From the NCBI RefSeq assembly GCF_901482695.1, contig NZ_LR590484.1, positions 372,001 through 436,000 on the forward strand: a stretch of 64,000 bases of DNA. Direction: 5' to 3'. The stretch is from Sphingobacterium thalpophilum (lineage in GTDB: Bacteria; Bacteroidota; Bacteroidia; Sphingobacteriales; Sphingobacteriaceae). The notes under the pieces are model-generated. The model was not told the origin of the DNA, did not search any database, and saw only the letters and a list, made by a program, of their open reading frames with translations. Both the position numbers and the translations under genes were made by a program. Numbering within the stretch: position 1 is the stretch's first letter; every line of letters starts with the position of its first letter. Shown piece after piece: positions 17,615-26,383 of the stretch.

Positions 17615-18169
17615 TTATTTAGGATCATCTGCTGTTGACTCTCTGGCCAATGGTACGTCATCCGGCATTTGCTCCAACGAAGAATCCAACGCAAATAGTG
17701 ACTCGTCCGAAGCACGGTCGCCCCCTGCAATCTTCAGCTTGTCGATCAGCTCAAGCGCGAGCTTCTCTTCCTCGATCTGCTCTTTGACAAACCATTGTGC
17801 AAAATTCCATGTCGCCCAGTCTTTCTGTTCCATAGCGAGATTGACAATCCGATAAATTGCTTCCGTATTGTCTACTTCATGTTTAAATACACGGTTGAAA
17901 CATTCGGTCAAGGTCTGAGGATCGGCGGGCGGAGCTGCGATTGCCTGTATCCGGGGCCGGCCTCCTCTTTCCAGGATATACCCCATGATCTTGGTCATAT
18001 GGTTGCGCTCTTCCTGCGCATGCCGATATAGAAAATTGGCTATTCCTCCATATCCCTGATCATCGGCCCATACGCCCAGAGCAAGATAAATCTGGGACGC
18101 TTCAGCCTCTTTTGTCATTTGACTGATTAAAATGTCTTCCATTTCCTTTGACAAACGATTCGTTTCCAT
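17615..18169 (-). CDS. ftnA: Bacterial non-haem ferritin
   Basis: Iron-storage protein that oxidises Fe(II) and stores a ferric mineral core in a 24-subunit shell. All ferroxidase residues align with E. coli FtnA at an offset of four: Glu21, Glu54, His57, Glu98, Gln131 and Glu134. The 184 residues are about 20 longer than usual because of a C-terminal extension rich in Asp, Glu and Ser after residue 150. The gene stands alone, convergent with the receptor gene. No Fur-like site was seen upstream. Confidence 0.92.
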   Translation of the reverse strand: METNRLSKEMEDILISQMTKEAEASQIYLALGVWADDQGYGGIANFLYRHAQEERNHMTKIMGYILERGGRPRIQAIAAPPADPQTLTECFNRVFKHEVDNTEAIYRIVNLAMEQKDWATWNFAQWFVKEQIEEEKLALELIDKLKIAGGDRASDESLFALDSSLEQMPDDVPLARESTADDPK

Positions 18170-18290
18170 ATTGTTATTTTTATTGTTGATTCATAAAAAG
18201 AACAGCCAGAAGCCTATTTCGTTTTGGAATTATGACTCAAATAGCATGGGCGGCTTCACTGCCCAGTACAGGTCACCGCGCATAGATCCA

Positions 18291-18325
18291 AAAAAAAAGG
18301 AAACCCGAGAGTTTCCTTTTTTTTT
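18291..18325. terminator. Intrinsic terminator of the TPR protein gene
   Basis: An A-rich arm ending GGAAAC pairs with GTTTCC followed by nine Ts, with a 6-base loop. It lies just past the TPR gene's stop on the minus strand and is symmetric enough to work in both directions. Confidence 0.8.
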
Positions 18326-18340
18326 GAAATATCATCTAGC

Positions 18341-18997
18341 TTATTTCAAGTTGTCTCTATATACCTTTGCTTTTTTGATCTCTGTCTGGATATCTTTTTT
18401 GGATGCGTCAAAGCTCAATACTTTTTCGTAATCTTTGATCGCATTATTATACGCATCGGTCGCCATTGCCTTATTGTAGTTCGGTGTTCCGGCAGTACCG
18501 GTCAAAATACCTAGATCGCGGTTAGCAATTGCCCTATTCTGATAAAATTTAGAATCTGTGGGCGTAATGGCAATCGCTTTTGAATAATCCTCGATTGCAA
18601 CACGCAGCAATTGCTCCTTATTTGCAACGGATATCTTGTTATTCGACTGAACCGCTAGATTGTTATTTGCTTTAGCTTTGAAATACAGCGCATTGGCGTT
18701 TTTTGGACTTAATGCGACGACCTTTCCAAATGTCTCTGCTGATTTTTTGTAATCACCGTTCTGAAATTGAGAGTATCCCAGCATATACAGTACATCCGGG
18801 TCTTTTCCCTCTTGCGGCAAAGCTTTTGTTAAATAGGACTCCGCATTTTTGAAGTCACCGTCCAAAAGCGCTTTTTGACCCATGCGCACATTCGCGTTGC
18901 TATGTTCGGTCTGCTTTTGTTGCTGCGCATTGACGCTTAATGCTGTCAAAGCAAAAACTCCGGTAAACAAACCTAATTTAAGTGATTTTAAGTTCAT
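18341..18997 (-). CDS. Exported tetratricopeptide-repeat protein
   Basis: 218 residues with a signal peptide ending near SVNAQ. It contains about three to four TPR units: GQKALLDGDFKNAESYLTKA, then YMLGYSQFQNGDYKKSAETF, and later units near residues 125-150 and 180-200. Such proteins act as periplasmic scaffolds for protein contacts; no partner can be inferred. The gene is monocistronic with its own terminator. Confidence 0.8.
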   Translation of the reverse strand: MNLKSLKLGLFTGVFALTALSVNAQQQKQTEHSNANVRMGQKALLDGDFKNAESYLTKALPQEGKDPDVLYMLGYSQFQNGDYKKSAETFGKVVALSPKNANALYFKAKANNNLAVQSNNKISVANKEQLLRVAIEDYSKAIAITPTDSKFYQNRAIANRDLGILTGTAGTPNYNKAMATDAYNNAIKDYEKVLSFDASKKDIQTEIKKAKVYRDNLK

Positions 18998-19344
18998 ATC
19001 TAAATTGTTACGTTTTTTATCAATATATCTGTTGAACGGTCGTTACTGACATTTGTTACCCCTTTCAGACAACAATATAGGGTATCCTTCATTTGGATTT
19101 CCTGCCAACGATTATTCTTTCACATTCCAATATTACAATTATTATGCCTATTTATCCAACAAATGGCAGATAAATTTTATTTAACCTGCCTTTTTTTCAT
19201 ATTCTCGGAAATAGATTTGTAATTTTGCTACCTTTTAGCAATTGGCACTCCGCTTGCAATATAGGGGAAACAGTATTTGAAGCTTAAAATTTGAAGGTTG
19301 GCCGACAACATGTCAGCGACTGCCAAATACACAAAATAAACACT
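18998..19344. other. Divergent promoter region of the TPR and lon genes
   Basis: The gap is A+T-rich and without a gene. TAATTTTG at 19220-19227 matches the -7 consensus for lon, leaving a leader of about 110 bases, but no TTG is found at the right -33 distance. I see no heat-shock-type inverted repeat such as CIRCE. Confidence 0.5.
19220..19227 (+). promoter_or_regulatory. Candidate -7 element for lon
   Basis: TAATTTTG fits TAnnTTTG. The -33 element is not convincing. Confidence 0.4.
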
Positions 19345-21822
19345 ATGAGCAAATTCGAAACTTTTGATTTCAGTCAGGCAATTCCAATCGTTGCAGAAGA
19401 TACAGAATTCTTCCCACTATTGACACAACAGGATGAAGACGATATGGCAAATGCTGAAATTCCAGAAGCATTATCTATTTTGCCTTTACGTAATACCGTG
19501 TTATTCCCCGGCGTTGTCATTCCTATTACCGTCGGAAGAGATAAATCCATCAGGCTTGTCAAAGATGCCTACAAAGGCAATAAGACGATAGGCGTGGTCT
19601 CACAGAAAGATATGACCGTAGAGGACCCTGGGTTTGAAGAACTAAACAAAGTAGGTACTGTGGCCCACATCATCAAGGTGCTCCAGATGCCTGATGGCAA
19701 CACTACCGTCATCATCCAAGGTAAACAGCGCTTTAACCTCGTCGAAATCGTCGAAACCGAGCCCTATCTCAAGGCTCGTGTGGAGAAGTTCGCTGAAGCC
19801 AAGCCAAAGATGACCAAGCATTTCAAGGCGACCATTTCGACCTTGAAAGAAATGGCACTACAGATCATCCAACTTTCACCAAATCTGCCCAGTGAGGCGG
19901 GAATCGCAATCAAAAATATTGAAAGCCCCTCTTTTCTGATCAATTTCATTTCGTCCAATATCAATGTGGAGATGGTCAAAAAACAGGAGCTGCTCCAGAT
20001 AGCCAAAGTGGAAAACCGCGCAAAGCTACTGCTCGAGCTGCTAACCGCCGAAATCCAGATGCTCGAACTCAAAAACCAGATTCAAAATAAGGTACGCGTC
20101 GATCTGGACAAACAGCAACGGGATTATTTCCTGAATCAGCAGCTGAAAACCATTCAGGAAGAACTTGGTGGCAATACGCCTGATCTAGAGCTCGAAGAGT
20201 TAAAAAAACGCGGCAAGACAAAAAAATGGAATGTCGATGTCGAAAAGCATTTCAACAAAGAGCTGGAGAAGTTGTCCCGAATCAATCCTGCAGCCGCAGA
20301 TTACTCCGTACAGCTCAATTACCTGGAACTGCTGCTCGATCTACCATGGAACGAAACTACCAAAGACAACTTTGACTTAAATAAAGCCCAAAAAGTCCTG
20401 GATAAGGATCACTACGGGCTGGAGAAAGTAAAAAAACGGATTATTGAATACTTAGCGGTACTGAAGCTAAAAAATGACATGAAGGCGCCGATTCTTTGCC
20501 TGGTAGGCCCTCCCGGAGTCGGCAAAACTTCCCTGGGACGCTCCATAGCGAAAGCACTGGGTCGCAAATATACTCGTATGGCCCTGGGTGGCGTGCGCGA
20601 CGAGGCCGAAATCAGAGGCCACCGCAAAACCTATATCGGTGCAATGCCGGGCCGTATCATCCAGTCGCTGAAAAAAGCAGGTGCAGCTAATCCCGTCTTT
20701 ATCCTGGACGAGATCGATAAAATGAGCGCTGACTTTAAAGGCGACCCTTCTTCTGCCCTGCTGGAAGTCCTCGACCCAGAACAAAATACGCATTTCTATG
20801 ATCACTATGTAGAAATGGAATTCGATCTTTCCAAGGTGATGTTTATTGCGACAGCCAACTCCCTGAGTGCTATCCAACCCGCCTTATTGGACAGGATGGA
20901 AATCATTGAGGTAAACGGTTATACCATTGAGGAAAAAATAGAAATCGCCAAAAAACACCTGCTTCCAAAGCAGCGCGAGATGCATGGAATGGCAGCCAAA
21001 GATGTGACTCTGAAGGGCAAAATCATCGAAAAAATCATCGAAGATTATACCCGTGAGTCCGGTGTACGCGGACTGGAAAAGAAAATAGGCTCGATTGTCC
21101 GCGGTATCGCTACACGCATCGTCATGGAGAAAGATTATAACCCAAGTATCAACGAACAGGATGTCCTGGACATCCTCGGGGCGCCAATCTTTGACAAAGA
21201 CATTTACGAAAACAATAACGTAGCCGGTGTAGTGACAGGATTGGCATGGACATCTGTAGGTGGTGACATTCTCTTTATTGAATCGTCCCTGAGTCCTGGT
21301 AAAGGCCGCCTGAGTCTGACAGGTAACCTCGGCGATGTCATGAAAGAATCGGCATCCATTGCTTTAGCGTATTTGAAAGCACATGCTGCTTCTTTCGGTA
21401 TCGACTACCGGGTCTTTGACCACTGGGATATCCATATCCACGTACCTGCGGGTGCTATTCCAAAAGATGGCCCATCGGCAGGGATAACCATGCTGACAGC
21501 ACTGACTTCCTTATTCACACAACGCAAAGTGAGAGAGAAGCTGGCGATGACAGGAGAGATTACACTCCGCGGAAAAGTACTCCCTGTCGGTGGTATCAAG
21601 GAAAAAATCTTAGCGGCCAAACGGGCCAATATCAAAGACATTATCCTTTGCAAATCCAATGAAAAAGATATCCAGGAAATCAAAGAAGATTATATCAAAG
21701 ACATGCAGTTCCACTATGTGACCGAAATGTCCCAGGTGATTAAGCTGGCACTGCTCAACGAAAAAGTTGATGGTGCATTGGATTTGACTCAAGGAATGGA
21801 AAACACCAAGAAAGAACTATAA
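19345..21822 (+). CDS. lon: ATP-dependent protease Lon
   Basis: Cytoplasmic AAA+ serine protease that degrades damaged and regulatory proteins. I chose ATG 19345 (MSKFETFDF) over an in-frame TTG at 19291; this gives 825 residues, normal for Lon. The N-terminal substrate-binding domain contains ILPLRNTVLFPGVV. Walker A GPPGVGKTS is near residue 388 and Walker B FILDEIDK follows. The catalytic dyad is Ser711 (DGPSAG) and Lys754 (GGIKEK), spaced 43 residues apart as in E. coli Lon. A strong terminator follows the gene. Confidence 0.97.
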   Translation: MSKFETFDFSQAIPIVAEDTEFFPLLTQQDEDDMANAEIPEALSILPLRNTVLFPGVVIPITVGRDKSIRLVKDAYKGNKTIGVVSQKDMTVEDPGFEELNKVGTVAHIIKVLQMPDGNTTVIIQGKQRFNLVEIVETEPYLKARVEKFAEAKPKMTKHFKATISTLKEMALQIIQLSPNLPSEAGIAIKNIESPSFLINFISSNINVEMVKKQELLQIAKVENRAKLLLELLTAEIQMLELKNQIQNKVRVDLDKQQRDYFLNQQLKTIQEELGGNTPDLELEELKKRGKTKKWNVDVEKHFNKELEKLSRINPAAADYSVQLNYLELLLDLPWNETTKDNFDLNKAQKVLDKDHYGLEKVKKRIIEYLAVLKLKNDMKAPILCLVGPPGVGKTSLGRSIAKALGRKYTRMALGGVRDEAEIRGHRKTYIGAMPGRIIQSLKKAGAANPVFILDEIDKMSADFKGDPSSALLEVLDPEQNTHFYDHYVEMEFDLSKVMFIATANSLSAIQPALLDRMEIIEVNGYTIEEKIEIAKKHLLPKQREMHGMAAKDVTLKGKIIEKIIEDYTRESGVRGLEKKIGSIVRGIATRIVMEKDYNPSINEQDVLDILGAPIFDKDIYENNNVAGVVTGLAWTSVGGDILFIESSLSPGKGRLSLTGNLGDVMKESASIALAYLKAHAASFGIDYRVFDHWDIHIHVPAGAIPKDGPSAGITMLTALTSLFTQRKVREKLAMTGEITLRGKVLPVGGIKEKILAAKRANIKDIILCKSNEKDIQEIKEDYIKDMQFHYVTEMSQVIKLALLNEKVDGALDLTQGMENTKKEL

Positions 21823-21862
21823 TCAGCTCCTGAACATATAAGATAGTTTGTCCATGACAACC

Positions 21863-21890
21863 AAGAGCCCGGTAGTACCGGGCTCTTGTT
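21863..21890 (+). terminator. lon terminator
   Basis: AAGAGCCCGG and CCGGGCTCTT pair perfectly around a 5-base loop, followed by a short T-rich stretch, about 40 bases past the lon stop. Confidence 0.75.
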
Positions 21891-21947
21891 CGTTTAGACT
21901 TATCGCTTGTACTGAAAATACGTTTACATAGTCGTTTCTGCCGAGTA

Positions 21948-23201
21948 TCAGCCAAGTTTTTCATGAAGAAGCTGCTCATCCAGGCTATCTTCATACTTGG
22001 AAATGACCAACGTAGCCGCAGAATTACCGATCAGATTGGTGATGGCTCTTGCCTCACTCATAAAACGGTCCACGCCGAAGACTAAGGCCACGGATTCCAT
22101 AGGTACGTGGCCAACGACAGGCAGCGTGGCAGCCAAAGTCACAAAACCACTTCCCGTCACCCCCGCAGCACCTTTGGAGGTCAACAGCAGTACCAAGAGC
22201 AGCGTTATTTCCTGCTCCAGGCTCAGGTGCATATTGAGTGCCTGTGAAATGAATACCGCCGCCATCGTCAGATAAATACTCGTTCCATCCAGATTAAAAG
22301 AATATCCGGTGGGAATCACCAGTCCCACAACTGATTTGGCGCAGCCAGCTTCTTCCATTTTCTGCATAATGCCCGGCAAGGCGGATTCCGAAGAGGACGT
22401 TCCCAGTACAATCAGGATCTCTCCTTTGATGTATTTTAAAAATTTGAAAATATTGACCTTGACATAGAAATGCAATACCGCCCCGATAACAATAACAATA
22501 AAGATAATACAGGTCAGATAGAAACTTAGCATCAGCATTCCCAATTTAGTCAGGGCCTTGATCCCAAAAGCGCCTATGGTAAATCCCATCGCTCCCATAG
22601 CACCTATAGGAGCCAGATACATCACCATCTTAATAATGGAAAAAAGTACCTTAAGGAAAGATTGCAGAACATTGATAATGGGCTCCGAAGCCTTTTGACC
22701 GATCTTTGTCATCCCGACACCAAACAATACGGCAAAAACCAGCACCTGCAGCAAATTGTCGGAAGCGACCGAGGCAATGACATTGTCCGGGATAATTCCG
22801 ATGACAAAATCCATGAATGTGTGGGGTTTCTTGGACTCGGCAATATAGTGAGACACTGAAGAGATATCCAGACTGGCAGGATCGGCATTCATCCCTCTGC
22901 CCGGCTCAATGATATTCACAAAGACCAAACCGATAATCAAGGCTACGGTGGTCATGATCTCGAAATAAATAATGGAGGTCAGCCCTATTTTTCCTACTTT
23001 CTTTACATCCTTCATCCCCGCAATCCCGATCACGATCGAACTGAAGATCAATGGTGCGATTACCATCTTGATCAACTTGATAAAGGCATCCCCAAGAGGC
23101 TTGAGCTTGACAGCAAAATCCGGAAAAAAGGCCCCAAAGAAAATACCGACCAATATTCCCACGATGACCTGAAAATAGAGACTTTTAAAAATGTGCTTCA
23201 T
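21948..23201 (-). CDS. Dicarboxylate/amino acid:cation symporter (DctA/GltP family)
   Basis: 417 residues with eight membrane helices and two re-entrant loops in the inner membrane, importing C4-dicarboxylates or acidic amino acids with sodium or protons. The family hallmarks are present: LGTSSSESALPGIM (serine-rich loop), GYSFNLDGTSIYLTMAA (NMDGT-type motif) and LTSKGAAGVTGSGF. These favour the DctA/GltP branch, but substrate cannot be fixed. It starts 4 bases after the upstream lipoprotein gene ends, so the two are co-transcribed. Confidence 0.9.
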   Translation of the reverse strand: MKHIFKSLYFQVIVGILVGIFFGAFFPDFAVKLKPLGDAFIKLIKMVIAPLIFSSIVIGIAGMKDVKKVGKIGLTSIIYFEIMTTVALIIGLVFVNIIEPGRGMNADPASLDISSVSHYIAESKKPHTFMDFVIGIIPDNVIASVASDNLLQVLVFAVLFGVGMTKIGQKASEPIINVLQSFLKVLFSIIKMVMYLAPIGAMGAMGFTIGAFGIKALTKLGMLMLSFYLTCIIFIVIVIGAVLHFYVKVNIFKFLKYIKGEILIVLGTSSSESALPGIMQKMEEAGCAKSVVGLVIPTGYSFNLDGTSIYLTMAAVFISQALNMHLSLEQEITLLLVLLLTSKGAAGVTGSGFVTLAATLPVVGHVPMESVALVFGVDRFMSEARAITNLIGNSAATLVISKYEDSLDEQLLHEKLG

Positions 23202-23205
23202 GTGC

Positions 23206-24261
23206 TTAACGATTTACAGCAATTCCCTCTGCTTTTAATAGACTTTTAAACTTGGGATTCCGGATGTATTTGTTAAAATTGTGACTTTTCATGCCTGTAA
23301 AATCCGTATACTTAATGATGGGATAATGCTTCATCAGCTCATTGCATACATCCACTTTATACCCGAGATCGGTGGCCTTCAGCTTATTGGACAGAAAACC
23401 GACAAATTTCTTTAACATCACGTCCGTATTGTTGACAGTAATATGAATTTTCTTGACCTGCTTGCTTAAAGTACAAAATGAATCGGTTCCACTGACGATA
23501 TCCTTTATCTTAAAATCATCAATACCTATGGCTGGTGCAAGCATGATACAGGTAATATCGTTACCGTTTTCAGCAAGTTTTTTCACATCACTGACATCCA
23601 CATTGTGGTTTTCCAATGTTCCTTTGGCAAAACTCTCGCTAAAGGTTGCGCTGCTCAGCGCGCTCAGGACAACGGATGCACCACGGCTGTGCGAAATCAG
23701 GATAATCTTTTTATTATGGATGCTGTTCAGCAGATTCCGTAATCCAAACTCACCCGCCATCTGGCTGAACGAGGTGGCGGAAAACCATACTTTCGCACCA
23801 CTGAAGGGATTTGTGGTATGCAGTCCGTCCCAGTAAAACTTGATCACCTCATCCTTGGTCGGATTGAGCTTGATCAACTTGCGCATATACTCATAACTCT
23901 CGTTAACCTCATCCGAAGGGGCATTGAACCCATGTACAAAAATAAAGACCCGATCCTTGGACTTAACTTTGCTGCTCACCGCCAACATGCGCGTTTTCTC
24001 AAAGCTCTTCAATTGCTTTTCAATGCCTTTTTCCGTAGCAATCTTCATCAGTGAATAGGCATTGATATCCCCACTTTTTGGGGGCTCGCCATAAGTTTTA
24101 CGCCAATTGTCGGGATAGAAATTACCGTTTTGGTCTACAAAGGAATTGACGATGTTGGGTTTGTCAAAGGAATTGGGGTAAGGACCTTTGGGCACATTGT
24201 GCGTGATGCCGCAGGAAGCCAGTACAAAAAGAAAAATAACATAGAAAAAAGGTCCTCTCAT
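23206..24261 (-). CDS. Lipoprotein of the alpha/beta-hydrolase (DUF900-like) type
   Basis: 351 residues. The signal ends in FVLASC, a lipobox with Cys near residue 17. FIFVHGFN near residue 127 forms the oxyanion region, and ILISHSRGASVVL near 190 holds the nucleophilic Ser in a G/SxSxG-like elbow (SHSRG). A late His could complete a triad, but I cannot place it confidently. It lies 4 bases upstream of the symporter gene; a joint function, for example releasing a substrate for import, is only inference. Confidence 0.75.
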   Translation of the reverse strand: MRGPFFYVIFLFVLASCGITHNVPKGPYPNSFDKPNIVNSFVDQNGNFYPDNWRKTYGEPPKSGDINAYSLMKIATEKGIEKQLKSFEKTRMLAVSSKVKSKDRVFIFVHGFNAPSDEVNESYEYMRKLIKLNPTKDEVIKFYWDGLHTTNPFSGAKVWFSATSFSQMAGEFGLRNLLNSIHNKKIILISHSRGASVVLSALSSATFSESFAKGTLENHNVDVSDVKKLAENGNDITCIMLAPAIGIDDFKIKDIVSGTDSFCTLSKQVKKIHITVNNTDVMLKKFVGFLSNKLKATDLGYKVDVCNELMKHYPIIKYTDFTGMKSHNFNKYIRNPKFKSLLKAEGIAVNR

Positions 24262-24302
24262 GCAATCAGTTATTTAGGGAATATGATCCGCATTACGAAT
24301 AT

Positions 24303-24331
24303 ATAAAAAAAGGGATGCATAAATGCATCCC
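24303..24331 (-). terminator. Terminator of the PurF-like gene
   Basis: On the minus strand GGGATGCAT and ATGCATCCC pair as a stem and run into seven Ts, about 20 bases past the stop at 24353. Confidence 0.8.
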
Positions 24332-24352
24332 CTATCTTGATTTTTTTTGTAC

Positions 24353-26263
24353 CTAATTGCTGAAGTACGCGCGTACATTTTTACCTTCTATCCAGTTCAT
24401 ATACGCCTTGTTGACCACCTTATTACCTCCCGGCGTCGGGTAATCTCCGGAGAAATACCAATCCCCTTTATGCGCAGGACAGGCTTTATGTAGATTGTCA
24501 AGGGTCTGGTACACAACTTGCAATTCGGCTTTCAGATGGTGAGGTCTCACAATACGGGCGATCTCTTCAGAAATTTCCTCATCGGTAAACGGTGCATAGA
24601 TGGCCTTTACATAGTTCTCAATTTCATTTACATCCTGCAGCATAGACTGTACACATTTTTGATAAACCTCATCAATGACGTGTGCCATACCGCGCTGTTT
24701 CAACAGATTGATCGCGGCCTCAAAGGCAACGAATTCACCCATCCGTGACATATCAATACCGTAGCAGTCCGGATAACGGATTTGTGGTGCCGACGAGACA
24801 ATCACAATCTTTTTAGGATTCAGACGGTCCAAAATCGTTAGGATACTCTGCTTGAGGGTTGTCCCCCGCACGATCGAATCGTCGATGGCGACAATCGTAT
24901 CTTCGTGATCCTTCACGATACCATAAGTGGTATCATAGACGTGCTGCACCATATCCGTACGGTCTGCATCCTGAGTGATGAATGTACGCAACTTGGCGTC
25001 TTTCACATTGAGTTTTTCAAAACGCGGTTTGATGCTCAAAATCTCATTCAGCTCGGCATCCGAAATTTTATCCGAACGGTTTAGCAAGGTTTCTTTTTGA
25101 AAATCCCTGACATAGGTATTGATACCGTCCATCAAGCCGTAATACGACACTTCGGCCGTGTTAGGAATAAAGGAGAATACGGTATTTTTGATATTATTGT
25201 TTACTGACTCCAGTACCTGCGGCACGAGCAGGCGGCCCAGTTCTTTACGTTCTTTGTAGATATCCGCATCCGATCCACGGGAAAAATAGATACGCTCAAA
25301 CGAACAGGAACGTTGTTCGACAGGTTGTCTGAACATCTCCTCAGTCACTGTACCATCTTTCTTCGCAATCAGTGCATGTCCGGGCTTGATTTCTTTTACC
25401 GCACCGATAGGTACATTAAAAGCTGTCTGAATCACAGGCCTTTCGGAGGCCACAACGAGAATTTCCTCATCCTGATAGTAGAATGCCGGACGGATTCCTG
25501 CAGGATCACGCATCACAAAGGCATCCCCGTGACCAAAGATACCGGCGATCGTATAACCGCCGTCCCAAGTCTTCGCCGAACGCTTTAAAATCTTGGCAAC
25601 ATCAATATTTTTGGCTATCAACGAGCTGATCTCAATATTTGAGTAGCCCTCTTTTTTGAACTGGTCAAAAAGCTCCTGGTTTTCATCGTCGAGAAAGTGG
25701 CCGATTTTTTCCAGCACCGTAACGGTATCGGCTTTTTCTTTCGGGTGCTGCCCAAGCTCATACAGCTGTTGCAACAGCTCATCTACGTTGGTCATGTTAA
25801 AGTTGCCCGCTACAACCAGATTACGGGACATCCAGTTGTTCTGTCTCAAAAAGGGGTGGCAGCTTTCAATACTGTTCTTGCCGTGCGTTCCATAGCGCAA
25901 ATGTCCTAATAGTACTTCACCGGTAAAACTAACATTATCCTTTAACCATTGGGTATCCTTTGACTCTTCTGGAAAAGCCTTCTGCACAGAAGCAAATTTC
26001 TTCTGCACATATTCGAAGATGTCTGCCACAGCAGATGAACCCATGGCTCTGTAACGTGAAATGTAACGATTTCCAGGTTTAACATCAAACTTAATGGTTG
26101 CAATCCCAGCCCCGTCTTGTCCACGGTTGTGCTGCTTCTCCATTAATAGGTACAATTTGTTGATGCCATAGAATGGCGTACCATATTTTTCCTGATAATA
26201 AGATAAGGGTTTTAACAGGCGAATTAGTGCGATTCCGCACTCGTGTTTAATAGCGTCGCTCAT
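24353..26263 (-). CDS. Amidophosphoribosyltransferase-like protein (long PurF paralogue)
   Basis: Likely catalyses or derives from the first committed step of purine synthesis, PRPP plus glutamine to phosphoribosylamine. After a short leader, Cys9 (HECGIALI) would be the N-terminal glutaminase nucleophile once processed. RGQDGAGI, the LGHLRYGTHG segment and a PRPP-binding VAIDDSIVRGTTLKQ near residue 455 are all present. At 636 residues it exceeds classical PurF (about 470-510), with an insertion near 30-60 and a longer C-terminus. Many Bacteroidota carry such a long form beside a standard PurF; whether this genome has both cannot be seen here. Confidence 0.85.
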   Translation of the reverse strand: MSDAIKHECGIALIRLLKPLSYYQEKYGTPFYGINKLYLLMEKQHNRGQDGAGIATIKFDVKPGNRYISRYRAMGSSAVADIFEYVQKKFASVQKAFPEESKDTQWLKDNVSFTGEVLLGHLRYGTHGKNSIESCHPFLRQNNWMSRNLVVAGNFNMTNVDELLQQLYELGQHPKEKADTVTVLEKIGHFLDDENQELFDQFKKEGYSNIEISSLIAKNIDVAKILKRSAKTWDGGYTIAGIFGHGDAFVMRDPAGIRPAFYYQDEEILVVASERPVIQTAFNVPIGAVKEIKPGHALIAKKDGTVTEEMFRQPVEQRSCSFERIYFSRGSDADIYKERKELGRLLVPQVLESVNNNIKNTVFSFIPNTAEVSYYGLMDGINTYVRDFQKETLLNRSDKISDAELNEILSIKPRFEKLNVKDAKLRTFITQDADRTDMVQHVYDTTYGIVKDHEDTIVAIDDSIVRGTTLKQSILTILDRLNPKKIVIVSSAPQIRYPDCYGIDMSRMGEFVAFEAAINLLKQRGMAHVIDEVYQKCVQSMLQDVNEIENYVKAIYAPFTDEEISEEIARIVRPHHLKAELQVVYQTLDNLHKACPAHKGDWYFSGDYPTPGGNKVVNKAYMNWIEGKNVRAYFSN

Positions 26264-26383
26264 ATCTTGATTTGATGACGCAAAAATAAGAATTATTTAG
26301 AACATACCGATCCGGCGCCGCACTTTTTCAGCAATAATATTACAGTGAATAGACAGTGACTCTTTCAGATAGCACACGACATC

